Shown: positions 37,294 to 44,470, numbered from the stretch's first letter. The stretch: 64,000 nt of DNA from Microbacteriaceae bacterium VKM Ac-2854 (GCA_013205085.1 JABMLH010000001.1:620001-684000); one strand, 5' to 3'. Numbers and translations are program-made. Notes: generated from the sequence alone by a model not told the origin.

Positions 37294-37721
37294 TGATAGA
37301 AGACGCTTCAGATTCGAGGCCATTTGCAGATTCATTCGAGCTCATCCCTGGTCGCCCAGCGCAGATCCTCGCATCGATTTCACTTCGTCTCGGCATTGCA
37401 GCATGCGTGACATTTCCGGTGGTTGGTCTAATCGGACTGTCACTTGATCAAATTTGGTCGATTCCCGTAGTCGGGGGTTTCCTAGTGGCGTCAGCGTTCC
37501 TGCTGGCTGCGGAATGGGTCAGGCGATCGAGCGTGCAGCGCGGATGGGAAGAAGCGGTAAGTGGATACACCACGCTCCCGCACCAGCATCCGGACCTGCC
37601 ACAGGTGGATCCGACTTATGGGATCGTGATTCGAATGGCGAACCAACCAAGGTTGACACCAGAAGAGCTCAATAGTGCACTCCAGAGAGTTCGGATAATG
37701 CGGAATGGATCGCTCGGCTAA
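37293..37721 (+). CDS. Putative immunity protein of the RHS toxin
   Basis: 142 residues. ATG 37293 shares its A with the RHS stop (TAATG), the usual close link of a toxin tip and its immunity gene. Two membrane helices (ISLRLGIAACVTFPVVGLIG, IPVVGGFLVASAFLLAAEWV), then a soluble tail (YTTLPHQHPDLPQVDPTYGI, PEELNSALQRVRIMRNGS). No known family. Function is inferred from position only. A membrane immunity protein suits a membrane-acting toxin. Confidence 0.7.
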   Translation: MIEDASDSRPFADSFELIPGRPAQILASISLRLGIAACVTFPVVGLIGLSLDQIWSIPVVGGFLVASAFLLAAEWVRRSSVQRGWEEAVSGYTTLPHQHPDLPQVDPTYGIVIRMANQPRLTPEELNSALQRVRIMRNGSLG

Positions 37722-37813
37722 TGCGCCTCCGAAAAACGCTGGTCGCTTCATTCGTGATTGTTGCCCTCATCTGGATCGGATATAAGTACTCGAACTTCAT
37801 AATTCCAGGATAA
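37721..37813 (+). CDS. Small single-helix membrane peptide next to immunity gene
   Basis: 30 residues MRLRKTLVASFVIVALIWIG and on to YKYSNFIIPG. Its ATG overlaps the stop of the preceding immunity-type gene by one base (TAATG), the same arrangement as between the RHS gene and the immunity gene. It has a basic start and a single helix. Either a third cassette component or the start of an eroded gene. Confidence 0.5.
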   Translation: MRLRKTLVASFVIVALIWIGYKYSNFIIPG

Positions 37814-37903
37814 ATAGGATGCAACGCAAGTCCCCACTCGCTCTGGAAGTTGGTAAGCTATCATGCGAACCAATCATGAGATGATCGCGTTCGCGGTGAT
37901 CGG

Positions 37904-38218
37904 ATGGTCGGTACGATCGCGGCGGCAGATGCAGCCCCGCTTGCGAGTCTTGGTATGGCAAATTCTCTCGGCAATACATCGACAGCAATCTGCTGTTTTA
38001 CCGATCCGACGACACCTAACTGTCTGGTGAACGGATTTCTGGGTGTGGTCGGGTTCGGATTCGCTGGGCACACGGGCAAGCATGTCAGTGACGCGGTCAA
38101 GCAGATAGACCTGGGTTTGGAAGCCGCCGGCGTGGAAATCACGTTCCTGACCTTCTTCGGAGGCGTATCCGATTGGTTCAGCATCCCATTATTCTGGAGA
38201 AATAGGAGTTGTTTTTGA
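37904..38218 (+). CDS. Orphan RHS toxin tip 1
   Basis: Short open frame of 104 residues beginning [10 protein letters not shown], which is the RHS core segment IGTIAAADA: 25 bases here (37908-37932) are identical to 36545-36569 of the RHS gene. It then switches to a new hydrophobic tail (FLGVVGFGFAGHTGKHVSDA, EITFLTFFGGVSDWFSIPLF). It has no signal or RHS body, so it is a displaced tip that could become active by recombination with the RHS gene. Its stop overlaps the next immunity-type start. Confidence 0.7.
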   Translation: MVGTIAAADAAPLASLGMANSLGNTSTAICCFTDPTTPNCLVNGFLGVVGFGFAGHTGKHVSDAVKQIDLGLEAAGVEITFLTFFGGVSDWFSIPLFWRNRSCF

Positions 38219-38832
38219 AAAGAAGGAAACTGACCCATTTTGCGCGCTGGTTCTGGGTTGCCATCATCTCGCTCACCTTACTCGCGCTACTTCGTTTCGG
38301 GTTCACTTCAGGCCTTTCTGAACGATCTCCCACTTCGCTCACCACAACCGGCCTTATTGTGGCGGTAACTATCCTGTTCGTTATCATCTACGCCGAGCGA
38401 ACCTCCAGGGTTGCCCGTCATCTGAGACGCAACCATCCGTCGGCCGATATCCGGGCGATACACGTGCGGCCAAGTCAGATCAAGGAACTATCGATCTTTC
38501 TCCCTTCAGTCAAGCTTGCTGGGTTTGAGGTGCGCGTTCCTGTTATGGTTACGGTCGACGGCCTGACCTTCTGGTCTAGGACCATGCCGGCTACGGAAGT
38601 AGCACGCATTCCATGGGACGCTGTAATTGAGCCAATAGGCGCAGAATCGACGCCAACAACATATGGACACGAAGCTGCGGTCCGGGTCGTGGTGGGTTCG
38701 GCAGACGGACCTGTCATACACGATTTCATCTTCGGAAGTGGGTGGTTATGGGGCATTCCTCGCCAATTCTCCGGAAAGATGATCGAGTATGCAGGTGCGC
38801 TCGAGCATAAGCGGGTCAGAAGCGGATCGTAG
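38215..38832 (+). CDS. Putative immunity protein 1, two helices and a PH-like domain
   Basis: 205 residues. TTG 38215 with AGGAG six bases before; it overlaps the stop of orphan tip 1. Two helices (WFWVAIISLTLLALLRFGFT, LIVAVTILFVIIYAE), then a soluble domain of PH-like appearance: RVPVMVTVDGLTFWSRTMPA, EVARIPWDAVIEPIGAE, AAVRVVVGSADGPVIHDFIF. Lower G+C and codons such as AGA, AGG and ATA differ from the core genome, suggesting transfer. Position argues for immunity to tip 1. Confidence 0.65.
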   Translation: MKRRKLTHFARWFWVAIISLTLLALLRFGFTSGLSERSPTSLTTTGLIVAVTILFVIIYAERTSRVARHLRRNHPSADIRAIHVRPSQIKELSIFLPSVKLAGFEVRVPVMVTVDGLTFWSRTMPATEVARIPWDAVIEPIGAESTPTTYGHEAAVRVVVGSADGPVIHDFIFGSGWLWGIPRQFSGKMIEYAGALEHKRVRSGS

Positions 38833-39185
38833 TGTCACTGCACGGGCCCGTCGGACCAACTATCAACCCTACAAAATATAGCAAATGGAAAAACAAGCCG
38901 AAATATGAGGGAAATGACCTGATTCTATACTCGACCGCCTTGAGTATTCTCGCGCTTATCCCCTCTGCGATACAGCCGGCGCTTGCTTTGTATGCAGGTT
39001 ACGAGAGTCTTCATTCGTGGGCAATAAATCGCCAAGAAGATAAATGGAGCATGGCATGCGGCAACGATGGCGCTCTAAATCTCGTGGGGTTCCTGCCTGG
39101 ACCGGCTTCGTATGTACCGCTCGGAGTTAACATTTCGCAGAGTTTCGAGATTGTTCAGTCAGGGGAACACGATTTTCACTTCTGA
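38832..39185 (+). CDS. Putative orphan toxin tip 2
   Basis: 117 residues, GTG 38832 overlapping the previous stop (TAGTG). Hydrophobic centre LILYSTALSILALIPSAIQP, then SMACGNDGALNLVGFLPGPA. No RHS core piece is left in front of it, but size, hydrophobic nature and place in front of an immunity-like gene match tip 1. No known family. Confidence 0.55.
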   Translation: MSLHGPVGPTINPTKYSKWKNKPKYEGNDLILYSTALSILALIPSAIQPALALYAGYESLHSWAINRQEDKWSMACGNDGALNLVGFLPGPASYVPLGVNISQSFEIVQSGEHDFHF

Positions 39186-39822
39186 CGAGGGGCGCGGCAC
39201 TGAACCACCACCGAGATTCACCTTGCGGCCTGTAGCCGCTTTGGTCTTTGTCATCTTTGGAATCGCCCTTTGCGTGGCCGTCGTACGGGCTGGAGTCGGC
39301 GGCGGTGTCGGGCAGGCGGTTTCTGCATTGGCCCCAATTGCTGCCGCAATTTTCGTGGCAACGCTATTCTGGGCCGCGGGATATGTCATACCGCTCACGC
39401 TTTACCGCGCCGTGAAACAAAAGTCACTCGGAGAGGTTGTTTATCCCGTTCTCGTGGGCACAGAGCAGGATCCTGAGTTCCAGGCGATTCCAGGCTCTGG
39501 TGGTTGGAGGCGACCGAGAAGCCACTACCTGTGCATCTCCATAGATGATCGCTCTCTGCGGGTTTGGTATCCCGCAAGATATCCACAGAATATTGTTACT
39601 ATCGAGCTGTCGCAAATCGTGGAGGTGGAGTATGCTCAGGTTCTCTACTCCACGGGTAAATTCCCTGCGCTTCGAATTTCCTGGGTTGATGCGATCGGCC
39701 AGCCTTACTCTCTGCGGATTGCGGTATGTCGCGCTGTTGGACCGTTCATATTTCCCGGCTCTGCGGGACAACTTGTTGGCGTACGAGAACGCCTGTGCGA
39801 GCCGAGACGCCGGCCGCGGTGA
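39112..39822 (+). CDS. Putative immunity protein 2, two helices and a PH-like domain
   Basis: Up to 236 residues. ATG 39112 overlaps the previous gene by 74 bases; later starts are possible (TTG 39151, or a non-standard ATT 39172 with AGGGGA seven bases ahead). Two helices (LVFVIFGIALCVAVVRAGVG, AIFVATLFWAAGYVIPLTLY), then a PH-like domain: YLCISIDDRSLRVWYPARYP and IVTIELSQIVEVEYAQVLYS. Same plan as putative immunity protein 1, though the sequences differ strongly. Confidence 0.65.
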   Translation: MYRSELTFRRVSRLFSQGNTIFTSDEGRGTEPPPRFTLRPVAALVFVIFGIALCVAVVRAGVGGGVGQAVSALAPIAAAIFVATLFWAAGYVIPLTLYRAVKQKSLGEVVYPVLVGTEQDPEFQAIPGSGGWRRPRSHYLCISIDDRSLRVWYPARYPQNIVTIELSQIVEVEYAQVLYSTGKFPALRISWVDAIGQPYSLRIAVCRAVGPFIFPGSAGQLVGVRERLCEPRRRPR

Positions 39823-40022
39823 TTATTCGCAGAACATTCGGGTGGGCAATTGACCCCTCATCCCGGATGATGGCTGGCGTGGCTGTGTCGCTGCGATGAA
39901 TGAGCTGGTATCAGTCGATGGCTGGCTATGCGGATCGAGGTTCCACCGGTATGGACATCTTCTCCTGGTATTCGGACGCGACCTCCGGCTGATGACGATT
40001 CCAATGTTGAAGGAGGTGCTTG
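39823..40022. other. Non-coding stretch with possible RHS fragment
   Basis: No convincing gene. Around 39868-39892 one frame reads AGVAVSLR and stops, which may be a trace of the RHS segment [11 protein letters not shown], but the match is short and I do not rely on it. Confidence 0.3.
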
Positions 40023-40331
40023 GTGGGCACACCAGACAGGAGCAAATTCTGGCCGTCGGCCGGAGCTTTGGCGCTCACCGTTTTCGCTCTCTGTAATGCG
40101 TGGCGGCAAGCACTAAGTATGCAGGAGCGGTATAGTTGGGCCATTCTCGTGACGGGGTTGGCGACACTTGGCGCCGCTATAGGGTTTATCCTCCTGTGGT
40201 GGCTTTCGAACCGACTTGATCTTCGGGGATTTGAGGCGTTCAAGAACGGAGTCAGCAATCCCCATGGAGTAGTCGCGACGGTCGCTGTCGATCGACTGAC
40301 TAGATCGGGTACGTCACGGCGGCGCAGGTGA
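40023..40331 (+). CDS. Small membrane protein of the RHS tail
   Basis: 102 residues. GTG 40023 is preceded by AGGAGG at six bases, the best ribosome site of the region. Two helices (ALALTVFALCNAWRQALSM, WAILVTGLATLGAAIGFILL) and a basic tail ending RSGTSRRRR. The first 135 bases recur, decayed, at 41561-41694. Likely an immunity gene or its remnant. The stop overlaps the next short frame (TGATG). Confidence 0.6.
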   Translation: MGTPDRSKFWPSAGALALTVFALCNAWRQALSMQERYSWAILVTGLATLGAAIGFILLWWLSNRLDLRGFEAFKNGVSNPHGVVATVAVDRLTRSGTSRRRR

Positions 40332-40555
40332 TGAATACTATTCGCGGTGGCGGGGACGCGTCGTCGATGCCGTTAGATGATAGGGATGTGAGAGTGGGGC
40401 GTACTAGTGTGGCAGGTGGGCTTGGGGTTCCTGGACTTAGCGAGGTTGATGCTCCCATGATCCGATCAGCGGCGGGCGCTACTCGTTCTGGTATACGGGC
40501 TGCCGGTACTCGCCTACATACCGCAGATAATTTTAACCTTTTGGGAGATTGGTAA
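40331..40555 (+). CDS. Orphan RHS toxin tip 3 (short)
   Basis: 74 residues. The start [17 protein letters not shown] corresponds to the RHS core [20 protein letters not shown] (DNA 40341-40380 against 36304-36344, about 80 percent alike with a one-base gap). It then becomes a different tail (VAGGLGVPGLSEVDAPMIRS) ending NFNLLGDW three bases before the next immunity-type gene. Probably a shortened, inactive tip. Confidence 0.55.
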   Translation: MNTIRGGGDASSMPLDDRDVRVGRTSVAGGLGVPGLSEVDAPMIRSAAGATRSGIRAAGTRLHTADNFNLLGDW

Positions 40556-40558
40556 TAG

Positions 40559-40960
40559 GTGGGCTTCACTGAGAAAATCGTCATCCCGCCGGGATGGAGT
40601 GCGCGCAAATGGGCGCTTCTGTACACAGTCCTGTTCCTCGCTTGCATCATACCGGGCCTAGCCTTCATGATGATTGCCTTAGCTGGCGGTATCGGGCACT
40701 CAATCATTGCGCTCATTCCGCTTGCCATGAGTGGCTGCGCGATCTTTGTGGGTGCGGCTATTGGTCCTCGGTCGGATAAAGCTCGCGCGAGGGAACTAGC
40801 GCATGGTTATAGCACTGCCTGGTTCGCTCCTTCGCGTCTTGACCAAGTCGAGCCCAGGACGGGCTATGTCATCCGTCGACGCGGCGAGCCGAGTATCTCG
40901 TTCGGAGAAATGAGGGCCCGATCTCGGGCAGCGCGCCGATATGATAATCGTTCAACCTGA
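40559..40960 (+). CDS. Immunity-type protein, family copy 1
   Basis: 133 residues, GTG 40559 with GGGAGA upstream. Starts FTEKIVIPPGWSARKWALLY; two helices (VLFLACIIPGLAFMMIALAG, LIPLAMSGCAIFVGAAIG); then the motif shared with copies 2 and 3: GYSTAWFAPSRLDQVEPRTG, YVIRRRGEP, F-x-EM-x(2)-RS. The family is unknown to me. It follows orphan tip 3 by three bases, which suggests immunity. Confidence 0.7.
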   Translation: MGFTEKIVIPPGWSARKWALLYTVLFLACIIPGLAFMMIALAGGIGHSIIALIPLAMSGCAIFVGAAIGPRSDKARARELAHGYSTAWFAPSRLDQVEPRTGYVIRRRGEPSISFGEMRARSRAARRYDNRST

Positions 40961-40964
40961 CGGC

Positions 40965-41048
40965 GCGGATGCTCGTTCAGAATACGCAGATGATCTCTGA
41001 TGCAGGTGATGCGTGGATTCGTGGCTGGGCTGGAATCAGGAGTTGTTC
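40965..41048 (+). repeat. RHS-core fragment 4
   Basis: Matches RHS 36563-36637 with gaps: GGATGCTCGTTCAGAATACG against AGATGCGGTGCAGGATACG, and GCGTGGATTCGTGGCTGGGC against GCGTGGCTCGGCTCG. In one frame it still reads WLGWNQELF for [12 protein letters not shown]. No open frame is kept. Confidence 0.7.
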
Positions 41049-41078
41049 ACCGGTACTATCGGGAACGTACCGAGAAGG

Positions 41079-41540
41079 ATGGAATCGGTTTTGACTGAGC
41101 TGGAAAATGCAGATCCGGGATGGTATCCGGATCCGACGTCGCCCGGACGCGAGCGCTGGTGGTCGGGTACTACCTGGTCCAAGCGTTCCGTGAAGACACC
41201 AAGCGGGTCAACTCTGAATGCTCGTTTCCTTCGGGCGCTGAGAGGGGCGTCCAACACTCCTGCGGGTGTATCGATTGAATCAGGTCGGTGGGCAATCATA
41301 TTCTTCCTACTGATCACGTTCGCGCGTTTGCTGCCGTCTGATACTAGGGACGTCGCTGTCCTAGCTCTGCTCTTCGCTGGAACGGCAGCAACTGTATGCG
41401 CGCTGATATTCGGCGTTGCAGGTCTTCTTCAGCCGCGCAGTTCCGGGGGTCGTCCCGCGGCAATAATCGGGACGACTATCGGAGGAATTTGTGGCTTTTT
41501 CGTCGTTCTCCTTCTCGCACTGATTTTGCTTGGAGGCTAG
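41079..41540 (+). CDS. DUF2510 membrane protein
   Basis: 153 residues from ATG 41079 (GAGAAGG directly before). The DUF2510 motif ADPGWYPDPTSPGRERWWSG is at 12-35; two to three helices follow (WAIIFFLLITFARLL, VAVLALLFAGTAATVCALIF, IGGICGFFVVLLLALILLGG). DUF2510 proteins are common small membrane proteins of actinobacteria with no firm function. The longer frame from GTG 41013 reads through the RHS fragment and is not the start. Confidence 0.75.
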   Translation: MESVLTELENADPGWYPDPTSPGRERWWSGTTWSKRSVKTPSGSTLNARFLRALRGASNTPAGVSIESGRWAIIFFLLITFARLLPSDTRDVAVLALLFAGTAATVCALIFGVAGLLQPRSSGGRPAAIIGTTIGGICGFFVVLLLALILLGG

Positions 41541-41560
41541 CGATCGGAGTAAACGGACGG

Positions 41561-41757
41561 AAATTCTGGCCGTCGGCGAAGCTCTGGCGCTCACCGTTCT
41601 CGCTCTCCATAATGCGTGGCGGCAAGCATTGAGTATGAAAGAATGCTATAGTCGAGCAATTCTCGTGACGGGGTTGGTGACACTTGGCGCTGCTAAAGGA
41701 GGCGTCGCCACCAGTATTGCGGGGAGGGGCATGAGATTTGTCGAACAATGTGAATAG
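41561..41757 (+). pseudogene. Decayed copy of the 40023 membrane gene
   Basis: 41561-41694 matches 40044-40178 at roughly 85 percent by eye with a one-base loss near 41578 that changes the frame. Shared peptides include ALALTV, NAWRQALSM and AILVTGL. The end after 41694 is unrelated. There is no start with a ribosome site. Confidence 0.7.
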
Positions 41758-41778
41758 TCTCACGGACTGGTGGCGATG

Positions 41779-42180
41779 ATGAGCGAAGGGCGCAAGTACG
41801 ACGTGCCGAAGGGGCTCGGTATGCGCGGTTGGATGGCGTTCCATGCGTGGATGCTCGCCCTATGATTGATTCCGATTGTCCCCTTCGGCATCATTGCCTC
41901 GATCAACGGCGTCGGGGACGTCCGGGTATTCGGACTTCTGGGGCTGAGCGTTCTTGCTATCGCCCTCAACTCAAGTCTCAGTTCACGGTCCGACCGGCGG
42001 CAGGAGGCTGAGCAGAAGAACGGGTACAGCACGGCTTGGTTCGCGCCATCGAGTCTCGCCCAAGTGGAGCCGAAGTCGGGTTATGTCATACGTGAACGCG
42101 GTGAGCCAACGATCTCATTCTCAGAGATGCGTCGTCGTTCCAAACAGGCGAGAGGGGACTGGAAGACTCATAATAGTTGA
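41779..42180 (+). pseudogene. Immunity-type protein, family copy 2, interrupted by a stop codon
   Basis: From ATG 41779 the frame reads MSEGRKYDVPKGLGMRGWMA then FHAWMLAL, TGA (41863-41865), and continues in the same frame LIPIVPFGIIASINGVGDVR to the family motif GYSTAWFAPSSLAQVEPKSG, YVIRERGEP and F-x-EM-x(2)-RS. A single nonsense change thus splits an otherwise full copy. Restart at TTG 41866 would give a 104-residue protein lacking the first part. Confidence 0.75.
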
Positions 42181-42225
42181 AGACGGTGAAGTCGACGTTT
42201 GTGATGGGTCGTGTCGTATGCCTGG

Positions 42226-42250
42226 TGTCGTTGCGTGCGGATGGGAGCGA
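42226..42250 (+). repeat. RHS-core fragment 5
   Basis: 25 bases matching RHS 36395-36419 with one change; core TGTCGTTGCGTGCGGA. The frame reads [15 protein letters not shown] and stops, so it is the join of an RHS core piece (VSLRADGSE) to a very short tail, again just before an immunity-type gene. Confidence 0.75.
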
Positions 42251-42312
42251 GGGCACGCGGGAGCATTGGTGAATTTGGTGACAATGCATATACCTTCAGG
42301 GATTGGTAGGAG

Positions 42313-42714
42313 ATGAACGATTGTGATCGCGTCGACGTGCCTTCGGGGTGGAGCATGCGTGAATGGGGATGGCTTTACATCGTTCTATTCGCGACTTTCG
42401 TTGTTTCTACGCTGATTTTCATGCTTACAGCTATCCTAGGAGGGATTAAAGATATATCTTCTTTCCTGCCTCTTTTGGTTGCGATCTCCTGCTGTGCGTT
42501 GGGCTCTGCGTTCGACGGTCTGTCTGCGCGGTGTCGCGCAACAGAACATGCCAGCGGCTATAGCACGGCGTGGTTCGCACCTTCGCATCTTGCTCAAGTT
42601 GAGCCGAAGTCTGGATACGTTATCCGCGCCGTTGGCGAGTCTCGACTCCCGTTTCGTGAGATGCTGGCTCGCTCGAAGGCTGCGCGGCGGAAGTTTGTCG
42701 AATCGCAGCTCTAG
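42313..42714 (+). CDS. Immunity-type protein, family copy 3
   Basis: 133 residues, ATG 42313 with AGGAG touching it. MNDCDRVDVPSGWSMREWGW parallels the start of copy 1; helices LYIVLFATFVVSTLIFMLTA and FLPLLVAISCCALGSAFDGL; motif GYSTAWFAPSHLAQVEPKSG, YVIRAVGES, F-x-EM-x(2)-RS. Preceded by RHS fragment 5, with 62 bases between. Same length as copy 1, so both are probably intact. Confidence 0.7.
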   Translation: MNDCDRVDVPSGWSMREWGWLYIVLFATFVVSTLIFMLTAILGGIKDISSFLPLLVAISCCALGSAFDGLSARCRATEHASGYSTAWFAPSHLAQVEPKSGYVIRAVGESRLPFREMLARSKAARRKFVESQL

Positions 42715-42867
42715 CGTCATCTCCGTAATTCGGTGGATACTTGTCGCAGTCTGGTCTTAGGAGTAGTGGCCACAGCTGGTAGAACTTCGTACCGTGGCGG
42801 TCGGCGACGACCGAGGAGTCGCCACTGAGGCAGCTCACGGCAGGTTCGAACTCCAGCGTTGTGCTGG

Positions 42868-43222
42868 TCGTGGTCGGAGGAGTGAAGCGAGTCCGTGTAC
42901 GCGACGGCGTCGCTCCTGCACTCGTGCGCGCATGAGAATGGCGGCGTGATCGCGGGCGGTCTTGACGCGACGGCGGAGGGCGGTGGGGCAGCTCACGGTC
43001 ACCGTGAATCCGGTGGTGCTCGTCGATTGCGTCGACTCGGGGCGGTCTCCATCGGTGCGGTGCCGCATCTCGACGATGCTGACGACAGCTGGAACGCCGA
43101 ACCGTTCGCTGTCGATCTCCAGCACCAGCCGAGGGGTGGTCAAAAGACGACCGCCATCCGCGCCGGTTCGTACTGGCTCGTCTCGGGCACGTCGTCGCCG
43201 CGCTTAGCCGCGGTCCGTGCAT
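42868..43222 (+). pseudogene. Decayed LPXTG-like surface protein fragment
   Basis: Matches the middle of the gene at 44590 (from about 45187): peptide traces SCAHENGGVIAGGLDA, VPHLDDADDSWNAE, AIRAGSYW. Frameshifts occur near 42990 and in the middle. After SYWLVS it jumps to the very end of the relative (TCGTCGCCGCGCTTAG), so the spacer and sorting helix are deleted. 42715-42867 and 43223-43366 hold nothing that I recognise. Confidence 0.8.
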
Positions 43223-43366
43223 AAGAGCTGTCGCTGCGCCCGGTCGGGCGGCGGGAGCAGTGACGGCCCGCTTCCACAAGTTCGCGGACACCTGCTAGAC
43301 AGAGGTCGACGGGACGACGACGTTCTCCGCTGAGACTCGGTGGTCGCCCTGCTCGGGGAGGGTCAG

Positions 43367-44407
43367 ATGCGCAAACCACTGGACATGCTCGGCCGGGCGG
43401 CGATCGTGCTCGGGTTGCTCACGTTCTTCGCTTCCTGGTCCGCGGCCGAGACGGCAGCACCGATCGATCCCGTGGCATCAGCCGTTCCGATTCCTTCGCC
43501 CGTGCCGACTCCATCCCCGGATCCGCTCGCTCCGGCCTGCGAATCTCAGCCGCCCGCGGTGTCGCTCGATGCCGAGCGGATCGCGCCGGACTGGCAGATC
43601 GCACGGCTCACGGTCACCCTTCCGCCTGCGCAGTTGTCGCCCTGCTATCCGGAGGGCACGATCTCCGTGACGCTGAGCCGCCCGGCGAGTCCCGGCGCCC
43701 GGCCGGTCGTCGAGACGATTCCCGTCCCCGCTGCGGGATACGGCGGTGGCCTCGTTTCGTTCGTTCTCGGCACAACGGATCTCTACGATCTCGTCGTCGC
43801 ATCGAGCGCGTCCGGCGTCGGTGCGGTCGAGCACCTGCGGGTGACCGAACACCCGGGCTATCGGAACGGGTTGGACGAATGTATGTCGCACTCCGAGGAA
43901 ACCAGGGAGCGGTGGCCCGAGGTGAGCGCGACTGCCGGAGTGGAGTCGTTGACGGTGGCGGTGGGCTCCTATGCGCTGCCGAGCTGCGTCGATTCGTCGC
44001 GCATCCTTCTGCTCGGCGAGGGGCCGTGGGACTACCAGAAGCACGGCCCGTCGTATTCCACCGCGCTGGGGGAGGGGATCGACGCCGGAGCGAGCTACGC
44101 CGGCGGCGAGTACACGTTCGCTCTGCAGCCGCGGGACTATGACGTCGTCGCAACGGTGCGGGCGCGGGTGGGCGATACCGAAGATGTCGTTGCGGTCTCG
44201 ATCTGGCAGAAACCGGGCGGAGGTTCGTGGACGGTGCTTCCGAAGGTCGAGGCGGCACCGATCACCCCCGTTGAAGACGAGGCGGACTCCGAAGCGAGCC
44301 TTGCCGCGACCGGCTGGGATCCCAGGGTCGCGGCCATGATCGGGGTGGCGTGCATCGTGCTCGGGCTGGTGCAGCAGCGCCGTCACGCGAGGCGTCGAAT
44401 CTTGTAG
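43367..44407 (+). CDS. LPXTG-like surface protein 2
   Basis: 346 residues from ATG 43367, with GGGGAGGG four to five bases before. Signal peptide MLGRAAIVLGLLTFFASWSA, Pro-rich spacer (IPSPVPTPSPDPLAP), two Cys-containing domains (AERIAPDWQIARLTVTLPPA; GVESLTVAVGSYALPSCVDS) and a degenerate sorting signal: LAATG, helix AAMIGVACIVLGLV, tail QQRRHARRRIL. Domain order and the paired Cys agree with protein 1, but the upstream region lacks the conserved leader. Confidence 0.8.
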   Translation: MRKPLDMLGRAAIVLGLLTFFASWSAAETAAPIDPVASAVPIPSPVPTPSPDPLAPACESQPPAVSLDAERIAPDWQIARLTVTLPPAQLSPCYPEGTISVTLSRPASPGARPVVETIPVPAAGYGGGLVSFVLGTTDLYDLVVASSASGVGAVEHLRVTEHPGYRNGLDECMSHSEETRERWPEVSATAGVESLTVAVGSYALPSCVDSSRILLLGEGPWDYQKHGPSYSTALGEGIDAGASYAGGEYTFALQPRDYDVVATVRARVGDTEDVVAVSIWQKPGGGSWTVLPKVEAAPITPVEDEADSEASLAATGWDPRVAAMIGVACIVLGLVQQRRHARRRIL

Positions 44408-44408
44408 A

Positions 44409-44436
44409 CGGGCCACTACAGGCCGCCCGGTTTTTT
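44409..44436 (+). terminator. Intrinsic terminator after surface protein 2
   Basis: CGGGC/GCCCG (or GGCC/GGCC) hairpin followed by TTTTTT, the clearest T run of the window, immediately after the stop of the gene. Confidence 0.75.
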
Positions 44437-44470
44437 GTATCCGTCGGGCGGAACCTTTTATCGAGATTGC

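Noticed and set aside
37819-37884. 21-residue frame MQRKSPLALEVGKLSCEPIM after the 30-residue peptide
   Set aside because: No ribosome site, no membrane segment and no coupling to neighbours; likely chance.
39896-40096. Frame of 66 residues between putative immunity protein 2 and the 40023 gene
   Set aside because: It overlaps the well-supported GTG 40023 gene in another frame and has no ribosome site.
36395-42714. Insertion sequence or phage as the cause of the RHS tail
   Set aside because: No transposase, integrase or terminal repeat is visible. Tip exchange by short homology fits better.
42620-43291. 223-residue minus-strand frame across the LPXTG pseudogene
   Set aside because: Antisense to a decayed gene with biased composition; no motif.
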